A stretch of 64,000 nucleotides of DNA from Phocoena phocoena. Its lineage: Eukaryota > Chordata > Mammalia > Artiodactyla > Phocoenidae. How positions within the stretch are numbered: position 1 is the first letter of the stretch; every line of letters begins with the position of its first letter. Of the stretch, positions 30,201 through 37,214 are shown one piece after another. Position numbers and translations under genes: made by a program. The stretch spans positions 108,576,313 to 108,640,312 of the forward strand of contig NC_089225.1 of the NCBI RefSeq assembly GCF_963924675.1, written 5' to 3'. The notes beneath the pieces were generated by a model, which was given only the letters and a program-made list of their open reading frames with translations, did not search any database and was not told the DNA's origin.

Positions 30201-32879
30201 TATCATAACATCAAGGCTAAACCAATGATCTTTTATACTGTGAGATTTGGGGGAGAAAGGACAAATCACCCCCATGGCCTCAAAATTTTGATTTCCAGAG
30301 GTTTATGAGTCCCAAGTTTCATTCACAGATGCATGCTCACATCTTACCTGCCTGGTCCCCGGTGCCCCGAGTTGAGACGGGTAGATGCTAAGCAGAGAAA
30401 GCATAAGTTGGAGTTAAGAAACCCTGCCAGGGCCAGGGGCCAAGTAATTTGTATGTAATAAGTTCTGGAGAAATGCTACCAGAACTTATTACATACAAGG
30501 GTTGGGAGGGGTGTCCAGGATGGTTCTTGCCCAGGGTCATTTTGATGAGTCAGCCCCTCTGTAGGTCCCCTGTGGTTAGCAGCCCACACAGACACTTCCC
30601 TCCTGGTACTGCCTTCCAGACAGGCACAAGAGATAAGGGCAGTGGCTCAGCCCCGCCACAAGCTCCCCCAAACCCTCTGGAGCTGTGTAGCCTCACTTAG
30701 CTCTTCCTGGCTCACCATGGTGGGTGGTGAGGCGATTACACTAGGACTTTACTAGGTGGGCAGCAAAAAGCTAAAAACAAAAACAAGGGGCTTCCCTGGT
30801 GGTGCAGTGGTTAGGAATCCACCTGCCATTGCAGGGGACATGGGTTTGATCCCTGGTCTGGGAAGATCCCACATGCCGCGGAGCAACTAAGCCCGTGCGC
30901 CACAACTACTGAGCCTGCACTCTAGAGCCCGTGCTCTGCAACAAGAGAAGCCACCGCAATGAGAAGCCCGTGCCTCACCACGAAGAGTAGCCCCTGCTCA
31001 CCGCAACTAGAGAAAGCCCGTGTGTAGCAACAAAGACCCAACGCTGCCAAATAAATAAGAAAAAATAATTTAAAAAAACAAAAACAAAAAGCAGAAAACC
31101 TCACAAAGAATTAGCAATAACCCTGGGTCTGCAAAATATATGTGAAAATCTAACCCACTCCCCGCACCCGCCCCCTACCCCAAGATCAATGTGTTAAGAG
31201 AGAAGTCAAACTCCCTGAGGGGCCAGGGAGTGGTTCTCAAGCTTTAGTCACCCCCTTCCCCCAGCCACTGGAGTACTAGTTCAATGTCAAGTCCCAGGAC
31301 TCACCCCTAGAGAGCCGGACCGTGGAAGTCTGGGTCATAACAGCTCCTGGGGGCTCTGATCTGGACAGGGTCCAAAGGGCACACAGGGAGAAAGGCTTAG
31401 AAATGAGAAGCACAACATCAGAGGGGCTGAGGCTAATCAGGGAAAGGGTCCTAGAGACGAGGTTATGGCTGATTCCGTCTGGGGAGGTGAAGTTGTGGTG
31501 GCAACTTTTAGAGGAAGCGATGGTTAAAAATGCAGGCAGAAAGGCCCTCTGAGTGGGAAATGGCAAAGAAGCAGGAATTACACGCCATTCTCATGAAATG
31601 CATATATCTAGGCCTTTTATTCCTCCACCTATAAAGTGACCTAACAAAGGAAGAAAATTTCCGGTAGACAGGATTTCTGCTAATAGATCTCTCTCTCCTT
31701 TCTTCCATGCTCACAGATAAGACCAAGAAAAGGTGAGCCCTGCTTGGTGTTATCCCTTTCTGTGACCTCCTTCTCCACAGCCCTAATGTGACCCCTCACA
31801 GTTGTTTTTTTTTTTCTTTTTTTGTAATGCAAGTGCCTGACTTAAGCTTTGATTGCCGAGGCATCCTCTTCAAAGAGGCATCCACTCGAATAAACACATT
31901 GCCAGCCACCGGACTCCATCAGAGCCAGGCCGGCTCTCCCTCTCCTTTGTTTTAGAGTTTGGTTGATTTCAATAGCAGATCATTTGAGCCACGTGTTTTT
32001 TGTCTTTCTGCACTTTAAATTCCCGCTCTTCTGTTTTAAATTCACCAATAAAGAGTGAGCCCTCGAAACCCTAGGCCCCCGCCTCCAACCCCAGTAAAGG
32101 CAGAACCCCAGGCCTGTGCGGTGTGCTCTCCCTCGCTACCCACGACCTCGCTGTGTGGCCCCAGGTACATGCTGTGTAATTTCCAGGTTCTGTAAGTAAT
32201 AAACCTTTATTTTCTAAAAGTTTCTGGATGGTTATTGCTGAAGGGCATCTTGCAGTCGTAACAGGAACCACAAGGGCCAGTCCAGCCACAACAGTGGTTA
32301 TTGATAGGCTGAGATCTGCACAAGACAAGCGCAAACCCCTTTTTGGGTCTTTCCATACACGCCCCATGCTCTCGATACCGGCGCAGGGCCTGGCTTTCCT
32401 TTTGCTCTCTAGTACCAGGACATGCACACATGCATACACACACGCGCACACATACACATACACGCGCACACACGCATACACGTGCACACATACGCATACA
32501 CGCGCACACATTCACATATACACACACAGTTATTCCGGGCATGTATGTCTACTCTGTGGGTTCCTTCATTTTCTCTGATTTTTGTTTGTTAAAGAGATTT
32601 TACTTGAAACACTATGAGGAGAACGGCATTGTCCTGTGTTCCATCACGTAGGAAAATCTTGATCGGTTCCTGTGTTGCAAAAGGGAGATCAAGGATCTTG
32701 TTTTCCTCAAGATCTCATTGAAAGCTTCAAAGAACATGCCATGATCAAAGTGTTCTTTGTTGTATTTTAGTTTTCAGGATGAAAATTTGGTTTTTGAGGA
32801 GTTTGCTCGCCAAAATCTGAAAGATGGAAGAGAAGTGAAGGAAGAGAAGACAAACCAGGAGGCGGCTGTGGATGAGTGA
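3150..32879 (+). CDS. SAG: S-arrestin (rod arrestin, arrestin-1), whole coding gene of 15 coding exons
   Basis: Rod arrestin binds light-activated, phosphorylated rhodopsin in rod outer segments and stops transducin signalling. Joining 3150-3224, 7451-7511, 10390-10434, 12575-12768, 14920-14979, 17689-17765, 18699-18834, 19703-19787, 21674-21746, 23972-24109, 25516-25593, 26737-26760, 28594-28649, 31717-31732 and 32771-32879 gives 1227 bases, 408 residues, against 404 in cattle and 405 in human. All introns are GT-AG and every phase closes. The N-domain covers roughly residues 12-184 and the C-domain 192-360, followed by a flexible acidic tail. Polar-core residues are present as D34, R179, D300, D307 and R386 (bovine D30, R175, D296, D303, R382). 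Phosphate-sensor lysines are K18-K19, and self-association phenylalanines are F89 and F201. The start ATG has A at -3 and G at +4. No frameshift or stop is seen. The paralogues ARRB1, ARRB2 and ARR3 are excluded by the SAG-specific tail and N-terminus. Confidence 0.97.
3955..4262. mobile_element. Nonautonomous DNA transposon relic
   Basis: The copy begins 'cagcaccatccaa' and ends 'tattggacaatgtg', a degenerate inverted pair of the kind CAGTGCTGTCCAATA / TATTGGACAGCGCAG. The interior contains 'gtagccatgttaaaaaagtaa' style wording common to this mammalian family, whose exact name I do not assign. Confidence 0.5.
4995..5209 (+). mobile_element. Young CHR SINE
   Basis: The tRNA-derived head 'gggcttccctggtggc' is followed by the long CHR body and an A23 tail. 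A flanking duplication is near perfect: aagaatcatcctc (4982-4994) versus aagaatcctcctc (5208-5220). Confidence 0.93.
5218..5338 (+). mobile_element. L1 3' end remnant
   Basis: The fragment ends with 'atatctcaataaaactgggg' and an A-rich tail, a typical L1M 3' end. Confidence 0.6.
5423..5547 (-). mobile_element. Short CHR SINE (CHR-2-like)
   Basis: Read in reverse it gives 'ggaagtcccctggtggtcta' then a tRNA-like B box. The flanking duplication is ttggtgactttt / ttgatgactttt. Confidence 0.88.
6045..6175 (+). mobile_element. MIR
   Basis: The wording 'ctctataaaatgggcgtaat' through 'gcgcctggtacatgacaatc' follows the MIR consensus. Confidence 0.6.
7451..7511 (+). CDS. SAG: SAG exon 3: codons 26-45 plus first base of 46
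   Basis: The exon encodes [20 protein letters not shown], with D34 of the polar core. The acceptor is 'ctccccacag' and the donor G|gtaagt. A short SINE sits only about 21 bases downstream of the donor. Confidence 0.95.
7533..7677 (-). mobile_element. Short CHR SINE next to exon 3 donor
   Basis: The T-rich tail (reverse) starts 21 bases after the exon 3 donor. The flanking duplication is tggggtgag (around 7524-7532 and 7679-7687). Confidence 0.88.
8005..8320 (+). mobile_element. Long CHR SINE
   Basis: A full-length copy of about 300 bases with 'cttccctggtggcgcggtgg' head and A-rich tail, inserted in L1. Confidence 0.92.
8780..9140 (+). repeat. 40 bp minisatellite, 9 units, inside L1
   Basis: Units begin agattgaact and end gtgggtctca. 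Unit 1 (8780-8820, 41 bases) is diverged and closest to the L1 source. Units 2-9 are 40 bases each and nearly identical. A cagctt/cagcct variant follows the order T-C-C-C-T-C-C-C-T. Confidence 0.97.
9854..10131 (+). mobile_element. Long CHR SINE
   Basis: 'ggggacttccctggtggcac' head, tRNA-like promoter boxes and A-rich tail. Confidence 0.92.
10390..10434 (+). CDS. SAG: SAG exon 4: codons 46-60, 45 bases
   Basis: The exon completes D46 and encodes [14 protein letters not shown], identical in pattern to the bovine and human N-domain. The acceptor is 'ttttggtttag' and the donor G|gtgagg. Confidence 0.94.
10936..11067 (+). mobile_element. Short CHR SINE (CHR-2-like)
   Basis: 'gggagttccctggcggtcga' head and 'gccgtgccatgtggcatgtc' end with A-rich tail. 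Confidence 0.88.
11863..12197 (-). mobile_element. Long CHR SINE
   Basis: Read in reverse it starts 'gggcttccctggtggcgcag'. The tail is the TTTATTTATT tract at 11867-11896. A CCTCTGCTT-type flanking duplication is visible on both sides. Confidence 0.92.
12575..12768 (+). CDS. SAG: SAG exon 5: codons 61-125, the largest coding exon
   Basis: The exon carries the finger-loop region [11 protein letters not shown] (residues about 71-81), which inserts into the activated receptor cavity, and RRDLYFS with F89. The acceptor is 'tctcccttccag' and the donor AAG|gtgggt. Residue 125 is Lys where human and cattle have Thr. Confidence 0.96.
13385..13910 (+). mobile_element. L1 3' UTR remnant split by a SINE
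   Basis: The wording 'atgctaagtgaaataagcca' and 'ctgtgatttcacttatatga' matches L1M 3' regions. The element resumes after the SINE. Confidence 0.7.
13722..13879 (-). mobile_element. Short CHR SINE
   Basis: In reverse it reads 'gggacttccctggtggtcca', with a (TTTG)n tail at 13729-13758. Confidence 0.87.
14205..14330 (+). mobile_element. Short CHR SINE
   Basis: 'ggggaattccctggtgctcc' head and 'gggccaaaaaaaataaaaa' tail. Confidence 0.87.
14618..14835 (-). mobile_element. Young CHR SINE
   Basis: Nearly identical to the copy at 4995-5209 in reverse. The flanking duplication cattcttcaattttt is perfect on both sides. Confidence 0.93.
14920..14979 (+). CDS. SAG: SAG exon 6: codons 126-145
   Basis: The exon encodes [20 protein letters not shown], leading into the 139-loop region. 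It is bounded by the acceptor 'tttctttccacag' and the donor AAG|gttggt, which is weaker than the others. It ends exactly between codons. Confidence 0.95.
15028..15252 (-). mobile_element. Truncated long CHR SINE
   Basis: Lacks the tRNA-like head. The T-rich end lies 49 bases after the exon 6 donor. Confidence 0.85.
15726..15950 (-). mobile_element. L1 3' end
   Basis: In reverse orientation, 'tgatttacaacatgttagtt' and 'gctgtacagtaggtccttat' are typical of cetartiodactyl L1 3' UTRs. Confidence 0.75.
16859..16897 (+). other. Exon-like 39-base segment in SAG intron 6
   Basis: The segment is flanked by 'ttattttcaacccag' and by a good donor, CCG|gtaaga. Intron 6 is phase 0, so inclusion would add 13 codons ([13 protein letters not shown]) without a stop between residues 145 and 146. 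No mammalian SAG exon is known to me here, so a chance cryptic exon is the default reading. Confidence 0.25.
17689..17765 (+). CDS. SAG: SAG exon 7: codons 146-170 plus two bases of 171
   Basis: The exon encodes [20 protein letters not shown] and on to KIPK. The first codon is TGC (Cys146) where human and cattle have Ser, creating adjacent cysteines 146-147. The acceptor is 'cttgcccctgcag' and the donor AA|gtaaga. Confidence 0.95.
17766..18698 (+). other. SAG: SAG intron 7
   Basis: The intron contains an L1 fragment in reverse (about 18070-18390). The rest is unique and GC-rich near the 3' end. Confidence 0.65.
18070..18390 (-). mobile_element. L1 fragment
   Basis: 'acataacatgaagtttacca' and 'gtgtacaattcagtggcatt' are antisense L1 wording. 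The distal part (after about 18,290) is diverged. Confidence 0.65.
18699..18834 (+). CDS. SAG: SAG exon 8: codons 171-216
   Basis: The exon spans the hinge between the two arrestin domains. SSVRLLIRK contains R179, the main phosphate sensor of the polar core (bovine R175), and [10 protein letters not shown] contains F201. The acceptor is 'cttttcatccacag' and the donor GAG|gtgact. Confidence 0.96.
18835..19702 (+). other. SAG: SAG intron 8
   Basis: No repeat or other feature is recognised. A short GT-rich stretch lies at about 19,285-19,310. Confidence 0.6.
19703..19787 (+). CDS. SAG: SAG exon 9: codons 217-244 plus one base
   Basis: The exon encodes [20 protein letters not shown] and KTVKKI-TVL of the C-domain. 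The 85-base length matches the mammalian exon. The acceptor is 'gacttcttcag' and the donor G|gtagga. Thr replaces the Lys of human KIKAF and bovine KIKVL. Confidence 0.95.
20531..20632. mobile_element. Palindromic MITE-like DNA transposon relic
   Basis: The terminal inverted repeats agggtgaccaaccgtcct (20532-20549) and aggatggttggtcaccct (20614-20631) pair with one mismatch. The interior is also partly self-complementary. This is a known type of mammalian palindromic element. Confidence 0.75.
21000..21250 (-). mobile_element. MIR
   Basis: 'gctgatggggaaattgaggc' followed by 'ctgggatgtgaacccaagtg' is the MIR core in reverse. Confidence 0.7.
21674..21746 (+). CDS. SAG: SAG exon 10: codons 245-268 plus two bases
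   Basis: The exon encodes [20 protein letters not shown] and TEET of the C-domain. The acceptor is 'ccctttgcag' and the donor CA|gtgagt. Confidence 0.95.
21747..23971 (+). other. SAG: SAG intron 10
   Basis: The intron contains a 5'-truncated CHR SINE (21993-22091). The stretch 22,450-23,700 is GC-rich and unique, with long but non-coding open frames on both strands caused by base composition. Confidence 0.6.
21993..22091 (+). mobile_element. 5'-truncated CHR SINE
   Basis: Starts mid-element at 'cctggtcggggaactaga' and ends 'gcgcagccaaataaattaaa' with an A tail. Confidence 0.75.
23972..24109 (+). CDS. SAG: SAG exon 11: codons 269-314 plus two bases
   Basis: The exon encodes the gate-loop/lariat region [20 protein letters not shown] and DTNLASST, with D300 and D307 of the polar core. 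Human Oguchi disease frameshifts fall in this exon; here it is intact. The acceptor is 'tttcttcctgcag' and the donor AT|gtgagc. Confidence 0.97.
24325..24480 (+). mobile_element. MIR
   Basis: 'cctcagttttcccgtctgta' through 'ctggcacacagtaagtgctc' follows the MIR consensus. Confidence 0.7.
25215..25320 (-). mobile_element. MIR fragment
   Basis: 'cagataaggaaattgaggtt' followed by 'aaggtcaccgggtcagttaa' is the core in reverse. Confidence 0.55.
25516..25593 (+). CDS. SAG: SAG exon 12: codons 315-340 plus two bases
   Basis: The exon encodes [20 protein letters not shown] and KLTVS, a conserved C-domain strand pair. The acceptor is 'gtttgagcag' and the donor GG|gtgagt. Confidence 0.96.
25594..26736 (+). 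other. SAG: SAG intron 12
   Basis: No mobile element is recognised with confidence; the sequence appears unique. Confidence 0.55.
26737..26760 (+). CDS. SAG: SAG exon 13: 24-base micro-exon
   Basis: The exon encodes the end of G341 then LLGDLTS and two bases of S349. The acceptor is 'gtgtttcctag' and the donor AG|gtaaac. Human SAG has the same 24-base exon (FLGELTS). Open-frame searches miss it because of its size. Confidence 0.93.
27057..27500 (-). mobile_element. L1 fragment
   Basis: Antisense L1 wording: 'acataacgtgaagttcacca', 'cctggcaaccactaacctgc', 'tgttatatgaatggaatcag'. Confidence 0.8.
27823..28089 (-). mobile_element. Long CHR SINE
   Basis: In reverse it begins 'gggcttccctggtggcgcag', with a (TTAA)n tail at 27828-27851. 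The flanking duplication is ttgccttccttttttt. Confidence 0.92.
28594..28649 (+). CDS. SAG: SAG exon 14: codons 349-367 plus one base
   Basis: The exon encodes [19 protein letters not shown], the last C-domain strand and the start of the flexible tail. The acceptor is 'tctttctttctag' and the donor G|gtcagt. Confidence 0.94.
29031..29203 (-). mobile_element. Short CHR SINE
   Basis: In reverse it reads 'gggacttccctgggggtcta' and continues through the B box. The T/A-rich tail lies at 29033-29060. Confidence 0.86.
30449..30498. repeat. Perfect 20 bp inverted repeat, 10 base loop
   Basis: TTGTATGTAATAAGTTCTGG (30449-30468) is the exact reverse complement of 30479-30498, with loop agaaatgcta. It lies in SAG intron 14, away from recognised repeats. 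Confidence 0.95.
30787..31082 (+). mobile_element. Long CHR SINE
   Basis: 'gggcttccctggtggtgcag' head with full-length body and A-rich tail. Confidence 0.92.
31717..31732 (+). CDS. SAG: SAG exon 15: 16-base micro-exon
   Basis: The exon completes D368 and encodes KTKK plus two bases of S373. It is bounded by the acceptor 'ccatgctcacag' and the donor AG|gtgagc. The tail reads DPDKTKKSFQDEN, aligning with bovine DPDTAKESFQDEN. The human tail is two residues shorter here. Confidence 0.9.
31834..31915 (+). CDS. SAG: Alternative terminal exon of SAG, p44 isoform (Ala-stop)
   Basis: Intron 15 has an acceptor made of a long T-rich tract and 'gtaatgcaag' ending at 31833. Spliced to exon 15 (ending AG), the next bases T-GCC-TGA finish Ser373, add one alanine and stop at 31840. 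Bovine p44 arrestin is known to have its last 35 residues replaced by one alanine, and this matches exactly. An AATAAA follows at 31889-31894, with others at 32047 and 32198, so the 3' end is approximate. The product would be 374 residues lacking the regulatory tail and R386. Usage is inferred from sequence. Confidence 0.65.
32420..32527 (+). repeat. (CA)n / CACG-type simple repeat
   Basis: Alternating purine-pyrimidine tract with CACACA, CGCGCA and CATACA variants in SAG intron 15. It is of the kind that can adopt Z-DNA. Confidence 0.93.
32771..32879 (+). CDS. SAG: SAG exon 16: codons 373-408 and stop
   Basis: The exon encodes the C-terminal tail, with [18 protein letters not shown] containing R386, which closes the polar core in the resting state, and an acidic end EAAVDE before TGA at 32877-32879. 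The acceptor is 'gttgtattttag'. Confidence 0.96.
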
Positions 32880-33015
32880 AGAGGCCGGCTCAGGACTCGG
32901 GAAATGGGGTCGTTAGCAGCATGGTAGAGGTGCCCCACAGTTAGCCCTTTAGTTATGCTAAATACCAAAGCGCGGGTCTTCTTCACAGAAATAAAGTTTG
33001 TCTCTTCTGTCCTGG
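32880..33015 (+). other. SAG: SAG 3' UTR
   Basis: A short 3' UTR of about 135 bases follows the stop. Its end is estimated as 15-25 bases beyond the AATAAA; a GT/T-rich stretch follows. Confidence 0.75.
32990..32995 (+). terminator. SAG: Polyadenylation signal of SAG
   Basis: A canonical AATAAA lies 111 bases after the stop codon, followed by a TTTGTCTCTTCTGTCC-like downstream element. Confidence 0.85.
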
Positions 33016-34401
33016 TTGTGAGTCAGGCTGACTTGTTGGGGAAGCTGAGTGACATCAACAGCACGCAAGCTGCAGCCTCGAGGGGCCCTGAGTCTGGGCA
33101 GGGGGGAGGGCAGCATCTAGAAAGGAGACCCATCAAGGCGAGAAGGCATCGTGAAATCAATGCGCTCACTCGAAGGGGCCTGGTGTGTCCCGGGCTTTCT
33201 CCAGGACCCCTGGGGTAAGCTGTTTCCCTGGAAACTTGGAGGGGGAGCAGTGTGTCTAACGGCCTGACCAATCCTAGCTCCAGTGCACCCAAAGACCCTC
33301 CCAAGAGAAACAGGGCAGTGGACACATGTGGGTAAAAACACTCTTCATCTCTGATTTAACTTTTGGGTCCAAGTCCTGTTTGAGCTCTGGGCCGTTGGTT
33401 GTTTCCATTGAATGCAAACAACGAACTGCCAGTTGGCTGGTTTAAAGGGGAAAAAAAGGAATGCATTGGAAGGACCTCAGAGTGGCTCAGAGAACTGACT
33501 TAAAGGAAGACTCTCCAGTTGCCACACCTGGGCTGGGTGGAAATCAGAGAAGGCTCAGGGTCCCAGCCCAGGAACTCAGGGTCCTGCCCTCTGGGGTGGC
33601 CATTCACCTGGTGGTGGCTCAGAACCAAATGCTCCTAGTCTCCGAGCCTCTGGTTCCAGTGTGCCGTTTCTGGGCAGGAGAATCTGGCCCAGCTTCGGTC
33701 AGGGGATCAGTGCCCTGGGGCCAACAATGGCAGAGCCCAGCCCCGGGAATGGGTTGTCCCAGAAGAGGGGGTTCACTGTGAGTCAGACAGGCTTCTTGTT
33801 TAGACTGTCTTCATTGAGATTGGGCATAGAAGGGGTTGGGGGAAAGGAGGAGACGTAACGGAGGTGATGCCAGGGCCCTGTCCTTTGCAGAATCCCCTTC
33901 TTGGCCCATGGTACCCCGGCCTTGGGGCCTGCTAATGATGGCAGAGAGGCTGAATGGCTCTCTTGGTGGCCACGGAGGGGCTTGGGGGATGTGTAGGCTC
34001 TGGTCCATGTCTCAAGGGAATAGGATGAAAGGGGGTTGGAGAGTTCTGTACAGTTTAACCTGCTCACAGGAGGTACGAGGGTGAATGGGAGGGGGCATGT
34101 GTGGGCTGGACACTCGGGGTCAGGTCTCCAGGACAAACAGCAGTGGCGGAGGGCCAGACACAGTGTGGGTTCCGTGCATATGAAGGCTCCCACATCTGGG
34201 TTTGTTCAGCAGGATTCCAGGCTGGTTTGTGTCCTGGGGACTGGGATTTAGACCAGAGGCTCCACTTGGGAACCTTGGACAGGATCCCATACACACAGAG
34301 CAAGGTCTGAACTCGAGTGTTGGATATGAGGCATTCTGATATTGACAGGGGTGAGGATTCATTTCTGGAGGAGGAAGACTGATAATAACAATACAGGCAC
34401 G

Positions 34402-34531
34402 GGGCTTCCCTGGCTGTCCGGTGGTTAAGACTCTGCACTTCCAGCGCAGGGGGCACGGGTTCCATCCCTGGTCAGGGAACTGAGATCCCGCATGCTGCGT
34501 GATGCGGCCAAAATAAATTAAGAAAAATATA
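34402..34531 (+). mobile_element. Short CHR SINE
   Basis: 'gggcttccctggctgtccgg' head and 'gatgcggccaaaataaatta' tail. Confidence 0.88.
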
Positions 34532-35277
34532 CAGGTGAAAAGCTGTGGGTTTGCAGGGTCAGACACGATTTCCCCATCGGCAGGCTTCCACTCCAGCCAC
34601 ACCCCTCTCTCGGGATACTCAGGGAGGGCGGCATGCTCCTCTGGGAATCTGAGCCCGTCTGCTGCCCTCCTACCCCACAAGCCCACAGGTTGGCTGTGGT
34701 TGGCTCCCGCCCGAGATGCCGGGCGAGCCAGGGACTTGGGAGTCTGCCTGGCAGGGCCCGGTGAGAGGATCAGCCAGTTGGTTCCTGCATTTCTTGACCC
34801 CAGGATATCCTAAGTCAGGGTGGGCAGGAATAGGTCAGACCTTTGTGCGGGTGTGAGAGCCAGAGAGAAGAGCTGGAAGGCCAGTCCCTGGAGAGCAGAG
34901 GTCAGGACAGCCCTGGCCCTCCAGGTTATTCTGGTACCAAAACGCCTGACTTTCGCATGCTGGCTAGTCTGCGATCTGCAGCTGGCCGCCCCTACAAGGG
35001 CGTGCGGGTGTGAGCAGGAAGTGAGCAGCCGCTGCCCCGAACGGAATATGGAACCTCAGCTTGGCTGGGCCTGCGCTCTAGAGGCGTTGCGTCTGCTCTG
35101 GCGTCGGAAGGCCGGATGTCCCGTGTGCAGGTTGGATGAGCAGCCCAGGGTTTTCTAGGTAGGTGCAGTGGGAGAAACAGGGTGAAAAGGAGCTGAGGGT
35201 GCTGCATGGAGACAGCGGCAGCTGAGAACTTGGGGCAAAGTTCTGCAACCTGCAACCAAAGGAGAAGTAGGGGTCCC

Positions 35278-35450
35278 TGCTATTTATTGGGCACCTGCCT
35301 TGTGCTAGGCACTTCACCTGTTACAGCTAATCATTCCAACTATGCTTCCCATTTGTTAGATGAGGAAACTGCAGTTCAGAGAGATTATGTACCTTACCCA
35401 AGGTCACACAGCTAGTGAGAGTTGGAGTCAAGACTTAAACTCTGGTTTCC
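35278..35450 (-). mobile_element. MIR
   Basis: 'ttgtgctaggcacttcacct' and 'gatgaggaaactgcagttca' with 'aaggtcacacagctagtgag' are textbook MIR in reverse. Confidence 0.8.
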
Positions 35451-35485
35451 CTGAGTCTATAAAGTTCCCAGAACTTTGCTCACCA

Positions 35486-35610
35486 TTTTTTTTTTTTTTT
35501 TTGCTACACTGTGTGGCATGCGGGATCTTGGTTCCCTGACCAGGGATTGAACCCGTGCCCCCTGCAGTGGAAGCTCGGAGTCCTAACCACTGGACCGCCA
35601 GGGAATTCCC
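35486..35610 (-). mobile_element. Short CHR SINE
   Basis: In reverse it reads 'gggaattccctggcggtcca', with a T18 tail. The flanking duplication is tttgctcacc on both sides. Confidence 0.9.
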
Positions 35611-36494
35611 TTTGCTCACCTTTTGTTGCTGAATGTGTATATGAGAGTCTGGGGGGGGGTGTGTGTCGGAGCATTTATGATTCAACAATGGCTGCCCTTA
35701 AGTTATTTTTTAAGTTGAAAATATTATTGAGATAATTATAGATTCACATGTAGCTGTAATCCACCCATCTTTTTCAGATTTCCCGCCTTTTTACTTGTAT
35801 TCGTGTGTGTCTATTTAGTTCTCTACAATTTTATCACGTGTAGATAACTTCTTTTTAGAGTGTCTGTTTTCCTATTCCTTTAACATTTTTCACTGCTTGC
35901 CTCCCAGTCTAATATCACGACCCTAAGGGTTTAGTTTACTTATGCTTGGGGGGTGGGCAGGGAGGGGGCGGAAGCTGGGTGCACTTGGAAATGTATGGGG
36001 GTGGTATTTGGTTGACGCAGGTCCTGGGGGCAAGGGGAACTACGTGTCGCACACAGGAAAGCAATGTCCTGCTCCAGATGTCAATCATAACCGCAGTTCA
36101 GGATAAAATAAGATAATTCCCATGTTTTCAAGTGCATCCTTTATTCTAACGTGAAGCGGTTCTTTTTGACAGGAGGTGCACTTCTACATTGACAGGTCGA
36201 GAAGAAAGATTAGGTTGGATGTGAAGTGTGTTATTACTGCCACCTTGATATGCCCTTAAGGTGGGGTAAACTCGGGGAGCAGCATATTGTTAGAGATGAT
36301 TCACAGCGTGACTCATTGCATAAGGAGGTACGGGTGAATGTGCTCTTACAGGCGTGCCACCTTGGGGGTGGTCTCCAAGGGACAGCACTCTGCAGCCACC
36401 AGAGAACACAAAGGCTTCTTTGCTCATCAGAGAAAATATGGCAGTTATGTTCCTCTGATTTAAGAACATAATATAGTTCTTACTAAGCCTAATA

Positions 36495-36800
36495 CTCTTT
36501 TTAAAAATATACTTTTTATTTTCAAATAGTTTCAGATTTGCAGAAAAGTTGCAAAGAAAGTACAGTGAGTTCCCCCATACCCAGTTTCCTCTAAATTATT
36601 AACATCTTACATTAGGGTGGTGCATTTGCCACACTGAATGAATCAATATTTACGTATTATTATTAAACTAAAGCCCATTCTTTATTCAGATTTCCTTAGT
36701 TTTTACCTAATGTCCTTCTTCTGTTCCAAGATCCCACATGACATTTAGTCATCACATTCCCTTAGGCTCCTCTTGGCTGTGACAATTTCTAGTACTTTTT
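36495..36800 (-). mobile_element. Old L1 fragment
   Basis: Antisense wording 'tttgcagaaaagttgcaaag' and 'ttccttagtttttacctaat' resembles L1M 3' regions. Confidence 0.6.
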
Positions 36801-37214
36801 CATAATTGCAAATAGACTCCTATTCAGCCACAATCTCTGCCTCCCAACTCTCCCTTGCGTTCACGTTCCTGCCCTTGGCTTTTCGCCTCTAAAATGATGG
36901 ATTCTGGAACCCTGGTATCCCCTGAGCCTCTAAAGGGCATAGGCAACAGCACACCCAGGCATCTCGAGCTCAGTTTGCTCCAAACCAAGTTCATCTTCTC
37001 CTCTAGGCCTACTGTGCTCAGTGGGGCGTTCTTCCCTGGAAAGCCCCGTATCTGGGAGGCATTCCGACTTGCCCCGCTCCCTAATCTCCTGCCAGGGAGC
37101 ACCTGGTCCCTATTCTTCCCTCTACTACGTCTTCTGTCTGTCACCTCCTCTCTCTACCTCCACAACTACCTCCTCGGTTCTGGCCCAAATCAGCATTGCC
37201 TGGATTGGTAAGTC

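Larger units (their letters stand above)
28650..31716 (+). other. SAG: SAG intron 14
   Basis: The intron contains a T21 run (28967-28987), a short CHR SINE in reverse (29031-29203), a perfect inverted repeat (30449-30498) and a long CHR SINE (30787-31082). The stretch 29,210-30,440 is AT-rich and unrecognised. Confidence 0.65.
31733..32770 (+). other. SAG: SAG intron 15
   Basis: The intron contains the p44-type terminal exon, three AATAAA hexamers (31889, 32047, 32198) and a (CA)n-type purine-pyrimidine tract (32420-32527). Confidence 0.8.

Noticed and set aside
32207..32651. Open frames rich in Thr-His or Cys-Val over the CA repeat
   Set aside because: They are translations of a dinucleotide repeat.
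3150..32879. Beta-arrestin (ARRB1/ARRB2) or cone arrestin (ARR3)
   Set aside because: Exon protein matches SAG closely, including the rod-specific tail FEEFARQNL and acidic C-terminus, and DGKD follows as in 2q37.
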